Assembly: GCA_029945425.1 (NCBI GenBank) | Contig: JAQSDV010000007.1 | Span: 214,325 to 278,324, forward strand | Origin: a bacterium | GTDB lineage: Bacteria; Pseudomonadota; Alphaproteobacteria; Micavibrionales; UBA2020 | Length of the DNA: 64,000 nucleotides | Reading direction: 5' to 3' | Shown: piece after piece, positions 52,177 to 62,721 of the stretch | Numbering within the stretch: position 1 is the first letter of the stretch | How the letters are laid out: each line of letters starts with the position of its first letter | The notes under the pieces: model-generated | What the model saw: the letters and a program-made list of their open reading frames with translations, nothing else | What the model was told of the DNA's origin: nothing | Database searches by the model: none | Program-made: the position numbers and the translations under genes

Positions 52177-53672
52177 GCGCCCTCGTATGCCTTTTCAAGA
52201 TAGCGTTCGGTCACGTGCTTTTTGAAGAAATGCGTCGACATTTTCTGCCCCGTCACGCGCTCCACCAGCTCCTGCGGCTTATACAGGCAGCCTTTGGACT
52301 GCACATTTTCACGCAGCCAGCCGTTGAAGGGCTTGAAGTCGCCTTTTTTCACGCTCCCCATCACATCGGGAATGTCTTTTTTCATCTTGTCGACGAATTG
52401 CGCCGCCGTGAACGCGCCCAGCGCATAGGCAGGGAAATAGCCGAACGCGCCGAAATACCAGTGGATGTCCTGCAGGCAGCCGTTTTTATCGTTCGGCGGC
52501 GTCACGCCCAGCAAAGCCTTGAACCCGTCATTCCACGCCTGCGGCAGATCCTTCACCTCCAGCGTGCCCTCCACCATCGATTTTTCAAGGCGGTAGCGCA
52601 TGATGACATGGGCGGGATAGGTGACTTCATCGGCTTCGACGCGGATAAAGCCTCGCTCCACCTTGGTCGCGTGGCGGTAGACGTTTTCGGGCGACCATGC
52701 GGGGCCGGAACCGTTGAACGCTTTTTGAATGATCGGCGTAAACCATTCCCAGTATTCGCGGCTGCGGGCGAGTTGCATGTCGAGCGACAGCGATTGCGAT
52801 TCATGGATCGCCATGCCCATGTTCTGGCTTGCGCCCACCGGCTGGTGCTGCCATTCGCGCGGCGTGAAGCGGTCGTAAAAACCATGGCCCGCTTCATGCG
52901 CGACGGCCTGCAGCGCGTTGATGAAGCTTTCGGTGTTGTAACGCGTCGTGATGCGCACATCGTCGCCGATGCCGGTCGAGAACGGATGCGTCGAGGTATC
53001 GAGGCGGCCCCAGCTGGATTCAAAGCCGAGCGCTTCGCACAACTGCTTGCCGAGTTTCTCTTGCGTCTCTTGCGCGAACGGGCCGGGCAGCGGCAAGGGT
53101 TCTTTTTGTTTCTCCAGCACCTGATCGAGGAAGCCGGGAATAAATTTCGCGATATCGTCGAAAATCACATCGACGTCATTTGCCGTCATATGCGGCGCGT
53201 AGGGGTCCATCAGCGCATCGTAGAGCGGCTTTTTCAGCTTCGCCGCCTTCACCGCCGCCTGTTCGCGCACGATATCCAGCAGGCGGGCAAGGTCGTCCTG
53301 CACAATCTTGAAATCGCTTTCGGCGCGCGCCTTGCGCCAGATCACTTCGGTCTTGGTTTCCTGACCCATCTTGCGCGATACCAGATCGGCGGGCAGCGCG
53401 GTTGCATGCGTGTACTGCCACTGCATGATGTCGAGGTTCGCGCGTTCCCAGTCATTCAGGCTTTGCGTATTCACGCCCGCCATCCAGTCGCCCAGCTGCG
53501 GGTCGGTCGCCATTTCGTGGATCATGACGCCGAGCGTCTCGATTTGTTTTGCGCGCTGGTTGACGCCTTTTTCGGGCATCAGCACGGCCTTGTCCCAATC
53601 CAGCACGCTGTCGATCTGGCGCAGTGTCATGATTTTTTCAAAGCGTTCTTCGAGTTTTTTATACGCCTGCAT
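52170..53672 (-). CDS. Carboxypeptidase Taq (M32 metallopeptidase)
   Basis: A 500-aa zinc carboxypeptidase. The HExxH motif is HEAGH (residues 259-263) and the third ligand is E291 in AIHESQSL. The N-terminal helical region and the DTSTHPFSTGIGDDVRITTR segment are typical of M32. It is cytoplasmic, without signal peptide. The ATG overlaps the surf1 3' end by 14 bases. In many relatives an M16 peptidase lies near thrC; here M32 sits between surf1 and thrC. Confidence 0.95.
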   Translation of the reverse strand: MQAYKKLEERFEKIMTLRQIDSVLDWDKAVLMPEKGVNQRAKQIETLGVMIHEMATDPQLGDWMAGVNTQSLNDWERANLDIMQWQYTHATALPADLVSRKMGQETKTEVIWRKARAESDFKIVQDDLARLLDIVREQAAVKAAKLKKPLYDALMDPYAPHMTANDVDVIFDDIAKFIPGFLDQVLEKQKEPLPLPGPFAQETQEKLGKQLCEALGFESSWGRLDTSTHPFSTGIGDDVRITTRYNTESFINALQAVAHEAGHGFYDRFTPREWQHQPVGASQNMGMAIHESQSLSLDMQLARSREYWEWFTPIIQKAFNGSGPAWSPENVYRHATKVERGFIRVEADEVTYPAHVIMRYRLEKSMVEGTLEVKDLPQAWNDGFKALLGVTPPNDKNGCLQDIHWYFGAFGYFPAYALGAFTAAQFVDKMKKDIPDVMGSVKKGDFKPFNGWLRENVQSKGCLYKPQELVERVTGQKMSTHFFKKHVTERYLEKAYEGAC

Positions 53673-54363
53673 GTTGGCTCTCCCGTTTTGCGGCCGGCTG
53701 GCGGCTCGCCATGATATAGATCAGCAGCATGACGCCCGCCATGCCGAACCAGAAAATCGCGTAGTTTTTATGATCGTTCGGGATATCGACACGAAGCGCG
53801 CCGCCTGCGGGATACACACCCGCTGCCTCCGCCACCGCGTCGACGATAAAGGCGGGCGCGGCCGCGTCCATCGCCTTGGTGTCTACCCAGTACCACTGGT
53901 TTTTCGCCGCGTCATTCGCGGGCGCAAACATCGTTTTTTTCGGGAAGCGCACGAAGCCCTCGACCGGCACAATCCCCTCCGGCCTGTTGACGGCAAGGCC
54001 ATCGGCAATCCAGCCGCGGTTGACCAGCACGATGCCGCCGGATGCACGGCGGAACGGCACGACCATTTCATAGCCCACCTTGCCGTCGCGCACGCGGGGG
54101 CCGAGGTGGAATTCGCGGTCATAGAGGAACTGCCCCGCCAGCGACACGCGGCGGTATTCCCAGTCCTTCGCCTCGACAGATTCCGGCAGCGGCACCGCCA
54201 CCCCCGACATCTGGCTGTCGAGCCGCGCCAGCAGGCCGTTTTTCCATTCCAGCCGCTCCAGCTGCCAGACGCCCAGGCCAAGCGCGACCGTGACGATCAC
54301 GATCGTCAGCAGGGTCGGAATCAGGCGGAACTGGAAGGATTTGGCGGTCAATTTGTCGGTCAT
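53659..54363 (-). CDS. SURF1 family cytochrome oxidase biogenesis protein
   Basis: A 234-aa protein with two membrane helices, near residues 15-35 (LIPTLLTIVIVTVALGLGVW) and at the C-terminus (NYAIFWFGMAGVMLLIYI). GVWQLERLEWKNGLL and the NRGWI motif (LVNRGWIADG) identify SURF1, which helps insert haem into oxidase subunit I. ATG 54363 is preferred over a TTG 16 codons upstream. It is separated from the cox operon by one opposite-strand gene. Confidence 0.92.
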   Translation of the reverse strand: MTDKLTAKSFQFRLIPTLLTIVIVTVALGLGVWQLERLEWKNGLLARLDSQMSGVAVPLPESVEAKDWEYRRVSLAGQFLYDREFHLGPRVRDGKVGYEMVVPFRRASGGIVLVNRGWIADGLAVNRPEGIVPVEGFVRFPKKTMFAPANDAAKNQWYWVDTKAMDAAAPAFIVDAVAEAAGVYPAGGALRVDIPNDHKNYAIFWFGMAGVMLLIYIMASRQPAAKRESQHAGV

Positions 54364-54460
54364 GGGGAACCCGTTATTTTTAGGCTTGCTTATATTAAGG
54401 TTGTTCTGCAAAAAGGTGGAGTCATCTTTAGCTTTATAATTTTACAGAAAAGGTCGCAGC

Positions 54461-55033
54461 ATGGTGTCCCGCCCGCTGACCAAAGGCGAAGCTGCATTGG
54501 CGAAAACCGTCTTCGGCGATTCTATCGATTATGCCGCCGTGACGATCAACGACGGAAAATTCGCCGGGTTCCATCCCGAAGGCACCGCGATGGCGCCGAA
54601 CGGCAACCTGTTTATGTATGGCTGCTATGTCGATGATTATTCAAAACTGGAAACCTATGGCCAGTCGCTGTTCATCCACGAGATGACCCATGTGTGGCAG
54701 TACCAGAACAAGATCCTCGCCCCCATCGCGGAGGCCGTGAAGCTGAACCTGAAACACAAATTCAACTACCGCGTCGCCTATGACTATGAACTGGAATCCG
54801 GCAAAGACCTGACCGATTACAACATGGAACAGCAGGCGAGCATCGTGCAGGACCATTTCGCCCTGAAAAACGAAGCGGGATCGGAATACTGGAGCAACTG
54901 CCAGAACGCCGAATACGGCGCGCAGCGCATGGCGCTGTACGAACAGGTGCTGGATAAATTCCTGAAAGACCCCGCCTACGCCAAACAGGCGCAGTTCCCG
55001 ACGGCGGCGTCGAAGAAGAAGCCGAAGCCCTAA
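54461..55033 (+). CDS. HExxH protein of the 'vgr-related' type
   Basis: A 190-aa protein with a zinc-type motif HEMTH at residues 73-77 (LFIHEMTHVWQYQ). Flanking phrases RPLTKGEAALAKTVFGDSID and MAPNGN match small proteins often named vgr-related, which occur alone or near type VI secretion genes. Whether it has peptidase activity is unknown. No signal peptide is visible; the C-terminus is lysine-rich. A perfect TATAAT at 54435-54440 and AAAAGG before the ATG support independent expression. It lies on the opposite strand within the cox-surf1 cluster and ends four bases into the DUF983 gene. Confidence 0.7.
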   Translation: MVSRPLTKGEAALAKTVFGDSIDYAAVTINDGKFAGFHPEGTAMAPNGNLFMYGCYVDDYSKLETYGQSLFIHEMTHVWQYQNKILAPIAEAVKLNLKHKFNYRVAYDYELESGKDLTDYNMEQQASIVQDHFALKNEAGSEYWSNCQNAEYGAQRMALYEQVLDKFLKDPAYAKQAQFPTAASKKKPKP

Positions 55034-55416
55034 CCCTTCCGGTGCCGCCATTCCAAAAGAATGATGTAAGCCTTCACAACCGGCAGCAGCAGCGCCATCG
55101 CGCCCAGCATCACCGCGAGCCATAGCACGCCCTGCAGCCAGAGCGGCGGATGGACGAGGTTTTCGAATCCCCATGCCAGCGGAATGATCGTGATGCCGAA
55201 AAAGAAAATCAGGAAGACGCTCGCGCCGTCGCCGATATCATGGGCGCCCAGATCCGCGCCGCATTCGGCGCAGGTCTTGACGACCGTGATGGAGCGCGGC
55301 TGGAACAGTTTACCCTTGCGGCAAACGGGGCAGCGCGGTTTCAGGCAGAAGCGGAGGTCCTGAGTAAGGCTCAGGAATTGCCCCACCAGTAAATCGCGAC
55401 GAAGAGGAACAGCCAT
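55030..55416 (-). CDS. DUF983 family membrane protein
   Basis: A protein of up to 128 aa with two CxxC pairs, CPVC and CAEC (ending KPRCPVCRKGKLFQ and KTCAECGADLGAHD), and two membrane helices (GASVFLIFFFGITIIPLAWG, VLWLAVMLGAMALLLPVVKA). DUF983 proteins lie in alphaproteobacterial oxidase operons next to coxC, but the exact role is unproved. The start is uncertain: the ATG at 55416 lies inside coxC, and a GTG at 55386 would still keep the zinc-ribbon-like part. Confidence 0.85.
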   Translation of the reverse strand: MAVPLRRDLLVGQFLSLTQDLRFCLKPRCPVCRKGKLFQPRSITVVKTCAECGADLGAHDIGDGASVFLIFFFGITIIPLAWGFENLVHPPLWLQGVLWLAVMLGAMALLLPVVKAYIILLEWRHRKG

Positions 55417-56219
55417 ACAACGTCAACGAAGTGCCAGTACCATGCGGCCGCTTCAAATCCAAAGTGGCTCTTCGCGGTGAAGTGCCCCTTCTTGTTGCGG
55501 AACAGGCAGACCAGCAGGAAGATCGAACCGACGAGGACGTGGAAACCGTGGAAGCCCGTCGCCATGTAGAAAGCGGAGGAATAGATGTTGCCGCCGTTTT
55601 CGATCGAAAAGCGGAAGGTGGCATGCATGTATTCATAGGCCTGGAAGCAGGTGAAGAGCGCGCCGAGCAGCACGGTAATCAGCAGCGCCTTGGTCGCCTC
55701 CGCCTGTTTGTTTTCAAGGATCGCGTGGTGCGCCCAGGTGACCGTGCAGCCGGAGAGCAGCAGGATCATGGTCATCAGAAGCGGGATGTCGAACGCGTCG
55801 ATCGGCACGACAGTTGTCGGCGGCCAGACGAAACCGATCGCTTCGGTCGGGCGCAGCGCGCCGTTGAAGAACGCCCAGAAGAAGGCGACGAAGAACATGA
55901 CCTCGGACGAAATGAAAAGCGCCATGCCGTAACGGAAGCCGATTTTCGCAACAGGGCTATGCGCCTTTTCCACGACTGCTTCATGGATGACGTCTTTCCA
56001 CCAGATCCACATCAGCGTGAAGAGCATGAAGAATCCGAAGATCACGCCATAGATGCCGGGGGTGATGCCCAAAATCGTGACCTTGTGCATGTAAAGCACG
56101 GCGAAACTCGCCAGCAGCCCCGCCACGACCGCGCCCACGAAAGGCCACGGGCTGGGGTTGACGAGGTGGTACGGGTGAGGCTTGCCGCCCTTGAGGTCGT
56201 ATACCGGTTCATCGGACAT
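55371..56219 (-). CDS. ctaE: Cytochrome c oxidase subunit III
   Basis: A 282-aa membrane protein with seven helices. HPYHLVNPSPWPF at the N-terminus, FFVAFFWAFFNGAL, and GFHGFHVLVGSIFLLVCL are standard subunit III sequences. It stabilises the oxidase and proton uptake path. ATG 56219 has AAGGA seven bases upstream, so an in-frame start at 56249 is rejected. The gene follows ctaG in the usual order. Confidence 0.96.
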   Translation of the reverse strand: MSDEPVYDLKGGKPHPYHLVNPSPWPFVGAVVAGLLASFAVLYMHKVTILGITPGIYGVIFGFFMLFTLMWIWWKDVIHEAVVEKAHSPVAKIGFRYGMALFISSEVMFFVAFFWAFFNGALRPTEAIGFVWPPTTVVPIDAFDIPLLMTMILLLSGCTVTWAHHAILENKQAEATKALLITVLLGALFTCFQAYEYMHATFRFSIENGGNIYSSAFYMATGFHGFHVLVGSIFLLVCLFRNKKGHFTAKSHFGFEAAAWYWHFVDVVWLFLFVAIYWWGNS

Positions 56220-56235
56220 GCGTTGTTCCTTTTCG

Positions 56236-56829
56236 TTAGCCTTTGTCATTCACAAAATCGTCCATCGCCTTTTGCAGCTCGGTGCTGTCCTTGCGGAAGA
56301 AGGTGTAGGACAAGGTAATGGTATCGATATCTTTCAGGTCGGGATCGTCGACGATCGCAGGGTCGATATAAAACACGACCGGCATGGAAACCTTTTGCTT
56401 CGGCTTCAGGATTTGCTCGCCGAAGCAAAAACATTGCGTCTTGTAGAAAAACTTGCCCGCGCGGAACGGCGTGACGTTATAGACGGCCGTGCCCGCAACC
56501 GTTTCGGTCGTGGGGTTCATGGCGGAGAATGACGCGAAGCCATCGGCGCCGATGTTGAGTGTCACAGGCCCCTGCTCCGACTGGAAATCCCAGGGCATGC
56601 CGGGGGAGGTGTCGGCGTGGAAGCGCACGGTGATCTTGCGCGCAAGCTCGGCATGTTTCTTTTTGGCGGCCGTCACTTCTTCGACCTGCGTCGTGCCGCC
56701 CCAGCCCATCAGCTTGCAGGTAAGCTCGTATAAAGGCACGGAGGCGAAGGACAGTGCGACCATGAAGAACACGACGCCCATCGTGATCTTCAGAACTTTC
56801 ATGTTTTTCTGCTGCAGCGTCGGCTCCAT
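56236..56829 (-). CDS. ctaG: Cytochrome c oxidase assembly protein CtaG (Cox11)
   Basis: A 197-aa protein with one N-terminal helix and a periplasmic domain that delivers copper to CuB. The copper-binding CFCFGEQ motif is in KTQCFCFGEQILKPKQKVSM. VNFVADTS-like text is replaced by TVRFHADTSPGMPWDF, as in many alphaproteobacteria. It follows a 39-aa membrane peptide gene with three bases between. Confidence 0.96.
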   Translation of the reverse strand: MEPTLQQKNMKVLKITMGVVFFMVALSFASVPLYELTCKLMGWGGTTQVEEVTAAKKKHAELARKITVRFHADTSPGMPWDFQSEQGPVTLNIGADGFASFSAMNPTTETVAGTAVYNVTPFRAGKFFYKTQCFCFGEQILKPKQKVSMPVVFYIDPAIVDDPDLKDIDTITLSYTFFRKDSTELQKAMDDFVNDKG

Positions 56830-56832
56830 CGC

Positions 56833-56952
56833 TTACCCGCCCTTCATGCGGATGATGGTCACGGCGAAAATGGTGACGATGAAGGCGATGACGGAGAGGA
56901 ACACCGCGTAGTTTTTCGCTTTTTTGCGCTTATGAAGTTCGCTTTTCGGCAT
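56833..56952 (-). CDS. 39-aa single-pass membrane peptide in cox operon
   Basis: The frame reads MPKSELHKRKKAKN, then a membrane helix (YAVFLSVIAFIVTIFAVTII), then RMKGG and a TAA stop. Its ATG is one base after the ctaB stop and its stop is three bases before the ctaG start, so it fills the gap exactly. Small basic one-helix proteins at this position are known in alphaproteobacterial oxidase operons (CoxF-like). It is probably an assembly factor or small subunit; this is inferred from position. Confidence 0.8.
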   Translation of the reverse strand: MPKSELHKRKKAKNYAVFLSVIAFIVTIFAVTIIRMKGG

Positions 56953-56953
56953 G

Positions 56954-57859
56954 TTACACCTTGCCCAGCATCATGACGGTGAACAGCGCGAACAGGTAGA
57001 AAATCGAATAGCCGAACATCAGACGCGCAAAGCGGTAGCCCGTTTCGCGCAACACACGGAAGGAACTGACGATAAACATCAGGTGCAAAAGAGATGCGAT
57101 GACAAGATAAATCACGCCGACCATGCCCATGAAATAGGGCGCAAGGACGACAGGGGTCATCAAAAGCGTATACAGCACCATCTGGCGCTTGGTCGATGCT
57201 TCGCCGGCGACGACGGGCATCATCGGCACGCCCGCCTTTTTATAGTCTTCGTTGCGATAGAGGGCGAGCGCCCAGAAATGCGGCGGCGTCCACAGGAAGA
57301 TCAGCGTGAACATGACGAGCGATTCCAGCGACACGTTGCCGGTGACGGCCGCCCAGCCGATCATTGGCGGAAACGCGCCAGCCGCGCCACCGATCACGAT
57401 GTTTTGCGGCGTGATGCGTTTCAGCCAGACCGTATAGATAACGACATAGAAAAACGACGCGAAGGCCAGCAGCGCCGCCGCCGTCCAGTTGACCGCGACG
57501 CCCATGAGGCCGACGGACAAAACGGTCAGCACAACGCCGAACGCCAGCGCCTCCGCCGAATCCACGCGCCCCGTGACGATGGGGCGGTTTTTCGTGCGGT
57601 TCATGATGGCGTCGATATCCTGTTCGTACCACATGTTGATCGCACCCGATGCGCCAGCGCCGACTGCGATGCAGAACACCGCGACAAGCTGCAGGAACAG
57701 GTGCAGGTGGCCGGGCGCAAGGACAAGCCCTGCAACCCCTGAAAACACCACCAGCGTCATCACGCGCGGCTTCAGAAGCTCGATGAAATCGCGGATACGC
57801 GTTTCGGCGCGCGCGGTATCGGGCGCGGTGTCGAAACTGTATGTCGCGAAATCGGTCAT
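56954..57859 (-). CDS. ctaB: Protohaem IX farnesyltransferase
   Basis: A 301-aa polytopic prenyltransferase making haem O for the oxidase. The aspartate-rich motif NMWYEQDIDAIMNRTKNRPI and the second WTPPHFWALALYRNEDY are diagnostic. About nine hydrophobic segments are seen. The start is nine bases after the coxA stop. Confidence 0.96.
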   Translation of the reverse strand: MTDFATYSFDTAPDTARAETRIRDFIELLKPRVMTLVVFSGVAGLVLAPGHLHLFLQLVAVFCIAVGAGASGAINMWYEQDIDAIMNRTKNRPIVTGRVDSAEALAFGVVLTVLSVGLMGVAVNWTAAALLAFASFFYVVIYTVWLKRITPQNIVIGGAAGAFPPMIGWAAVTGNVSLESLVMFTLIFLWTPPHFWALALYRNEDYKKAGVPMMPVVAGEASTKRQMVLYTLLMTPVVLAPYFMGMVGVIYLVIASLLHLMFIVSSFRVLRETGYRFARLMFGYSIFYLFALFTVMMLGKV

Positions 57860-57868
57860 GCTTCCTTT

Positions 57869-60513
<2,645 letters not shown>

Positions 60514-60553
60514 TTTTTCTAGATCCGTCATGAGGGATAGGCCGGACTCGACC

Positions 60554-60590
60554 ATGTGACAGTTATATACCTGTCACATATGCTTGTGAA
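60554..60590 (-). promoter_or_regulatory. cox operon promoter with overlapping dyad operator
   Basis: On the minus strand TTCACA (plus 60585-60590), 17 bp, TATAAC (plus 60562-60567). A perfect inverted repeat ATGTGACAG-8 bp-CTGTCACAT (60554-60579) covers the -10 and the start of transcription, the place where a dimeric repressor or redox/metal regulator would bind. Confidence 0.65.
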
Positions 60591-60734
60591 GCACCGCGCA
60601 ACAAAATTTATATTTCATAATGAAGGCTGCGGCGGTTGTTTTTGAAGGGTTTATCGGGGACGAAACTGGTGCGGGATGCGAAGGTGCGTACGGCTGTTCA
60701 ATTTCGGCATGCTATTTGTCGTAATTGCGGCAGT

Positions 60735-61655
60735 TCAAGTCGGGCTGGGTTGCGCGGCCGGCTTCGCTTTTCGCGGCGGGTGCAGCCTTGCGGTGATGGC
60801 GGCGGCGACCGTCGCTTGCGTCGCCTGCGACAGGTCTTCTTCGGTGCCCTGCCAGTATGCGGGCCCGTTTACGATATGCGCCTTTACCTTGCCGGGAAAT
60901 TCTTTCGCCAGCTGTTCGGACAAAATTTCCATGCCGGTATCGGTGCGCCCGAAAATGACGAAGTCTACGGTGGCGCGCAGGTGGTTGCGCAGCAGCTTTT
61001 CCATCTCCACCTTCGCCGCCGGATAATCGTGGAACCCGCCGTCGGAAATCACGACGAAATGCGATTTCTGGCCGTTGAGTTTGTTCACGGCGGCGGTCTT
61101 GATCATTTCGGTGACCGCCGGTTTGAAATCGCTCGACGGGCCGCTTTTGAAAAGCGCCTTGCGCGTTTCGGGATCAAGGATATCGCCCCGCACCCATTCC
61201 GCATCGCGCGCGCCTGCGTATAAACACACCGGCGCATCCAGCACCGCCGCGCCATCCAGTGCCGCCGAAAACGGTTTCGCCGTGATGCTGCCCGAACGGT
61301 CGATGAAAACGGCGACGGCAGTATTCTTCACGCGCGCCGATTTGATACGCGCCCGCACATCGCTGGTGCGCGTGCGGAAGCGCGCCTTTTCAGCGGCAAC
61401 TTTTTTCGCTTCGTCCTGTTCGAGTTTGCGCAACAGGCGGCCGGCGGATTGGGCGAGCTGCCGCTGGTCTTCCGCTGTTCGGCTGAAATGCTTTCTCAGC
61501 GCCGCCGCATCCTCCGCCAGTTCCGGCGCGAGCAACAGGGCATCAGCCGCCACGCGCGCGGATTTTTCGCTGCCTTCGGCGGCGGCGTCAAACTGCTGCT
61601 TCAATGCACGCAGCGCGTCGATGGTTTCGCGCGCCGCGGGTTTGCGGTCCTGCAT
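60735..61655 (-). CDS. VWA-domain protein
   Basis: A 306-aa protein. The N-terminal 115 residues are a charged helical region (for example AEDQRQLAQSAGRLLRKLEQ). A von Willebrand A-type domain follows with the metal-site motif AVFIDRSGSITAKPF (DxSxS) and VISDGGFHDYP. VWA domains bind proteins through a metal ion. No signal peptide is visible; the tail is proline/alanine rich. It lies alone between the cox operon and a small gene, and its partner is unknown. An AAA+ MoxR partner, common for VWA proteins, is not in the window. Confidence 0.78.
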   Translation of the reverse strand: MQDRKPAARETIDALRALKQQFDAAAEGSEKSARVAADALLLAPELAEDAAALRKHFSRTAEDQRQLAQSAGRLLRKLEQDEAKKVAAEKARFRTRTSDVRARIKSARVKNTAVAVFIDRSGSITAKPFSAALDGAAVLDAPVCLYAGARDAEWVRGDILDPETRKALFKSGPSSDFKPAVTEMIKTAAVNKLNGQKSHFVVISDGGFHDYPAAKVEMEKLLRNHLRATVDFVIFGRTDTGMEILSEQLAKEFPGKVKAHIVNGPAYWQGTEEDLSQATQATVAAAITARLHPPRKAKPAAQPSPT

Positions 61656-61729
61656 GGTATTCCGGTGTTATGTTTAAGCCATCTCCGTTTTAGGATGGAG
61701 GCTGGAGAGAGTCAAGCCAAGCGCCGGAT

Positions 61730-61984
61730 TTAACGGCGCTGCTCCATATCAATCTCGCGCATGAGGAAGTTAACCTCCTCCAGCTCGCGGTCCATGGCGC
61801 GCAATGCATGGTAATCGAGCGGGCTCTGGCGCATCAGCCTTGCCCGTTCCACCTGCGCCTCGACGCGGTATAATTTTAAAAGCTGCAGGTGAAAACCTGC
61901 GAGTGTCGCCACCGTCGCGCGTTCAAGGGCGTGCTCGATCCCCAGCGCGGCGAGGAACGGGTTGGTCACCGAGTTCAGTGCCAT
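61730..61984 (-). CDS. Small helical protein, hypothetical
   Basis: An 84-aa protein, mostly helical, with charged heptad-like stretches (RVEAQVERARLMRQSPLDYH, RAMDRELEEVNFLMREIDME). No membrane segment. It lies between engB and the VWA gene in the same orientation, 83 bases after the engB stop. I do not recognise a family. Confidence 0.6.
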   Translation of the reverse strand: MALNSVTNPFLAALGIEHALERATVATLAGFHLQLLKLYRVEAQVERARLMRQSPLDYHALRAMDRELEEVNFLMREIDMEQRR

Positions 61985-62067
61985 TCATCCTGCCAAAAAT
62001 TTTTAAACAATAGGATGAGTTTAGCAGAACGGCGTGGGGTGTCAAAATACCGCAGTTAAGTGGCTGA

Positions 62068-62721
62068 TTATACTTGTTCGCTGACCTGCAACAGAATCGC
62101 GCGCAACTCGGCGATGCCGATGTTTTTGTCGGAGCTGGTGGGGAAAACCTTGCCATGCGCGGCGACGTGCTTCACGCGCAGCTCTTCCTCGACGGTGGCG
62201 ATGGTTGCCGCAAGCTCCGCCGCTTTCGGCTTGTCGGCTTTCGTCAGGATGACGATATAGCGCACACCGGAGCGGTCGAGAATTTCCATGCTGTCCTTGT
62301 CGGCGGGCATGATGCCGTGGCGGGAATCCACCAGCAGGCAGACGCGGCGCAAGGAACGGCGTTCGCGCAAGTAGTCATAGATGAGGCCGTTCCACGCCGC
62401 GATTTTTTCTTTCGACTCTTTCGCATAGCCATAGCCCGGAAGGTCGACGAGGCGGAATTTTCCGTCGATGTCGAACATGTTGATCTGCTGCGTGCGGCCC
62501 GGCGTTTTCGACGCGCGCGCCAGCGCCTTGCGGCCCGTCACAGCGTTGATGAGGCTGGATTTGCCGACATTCGATCTTCCCGCAACCGCAATTTCCGGCA
62601 TGCCGTCATCGGGCGGCATCGCCTCATGATTGGCGACGCCCGCCACGAATTTGCATTCGCGCTGGAACAGCCGCTGCCCCGCCTTCAGGGATTCAGGATC
62701 AAATACGAAACTCTGGCTCAT
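62068..62721 (-). CDS. engB: Ribosome biogenesis GTPase EngB (YsxC/YihA)
   Basis: A 217-aa GTPase for large-subunit assembly. G1 is AGRSNVGKSSLINA (residues 47-60), G3 DLPGYGYAKES, G4 LTKADKPK. The RTQQINMFDIDGKFRLVDLP segment is typical. The ATG overlaps the yidC stop by four bases, the common yidC-engB arrangement. Confidence 0.97.
   Translation of the reverse strand: MSQSFVFDPESLKAGQRLFQRECKFVAGVANHEAMPPDDGMPEIAVAGRSNVGKSSLINAVTGRKALARASKTPGRTQQINMFDIDGKFRLVDLPGYGYAKESKEKIAAWNGLIYDYLRERRSLRRVCLLVDSRHGIMPADKDSMEILDRSGVRYIVILTKADKPKAAELAATIATVEEELRVKHVAAHGKVFPTSSDKNIGIAELRAILLQVSEQV

Noticed and set aside
60554..60579. CRP/FNR site upstream of coxB
   Set aside because: The half-sites look right (TGTGA, TCACA), but they are 14 bases apart in place of 6; listed as a dyad of unknown regulator.
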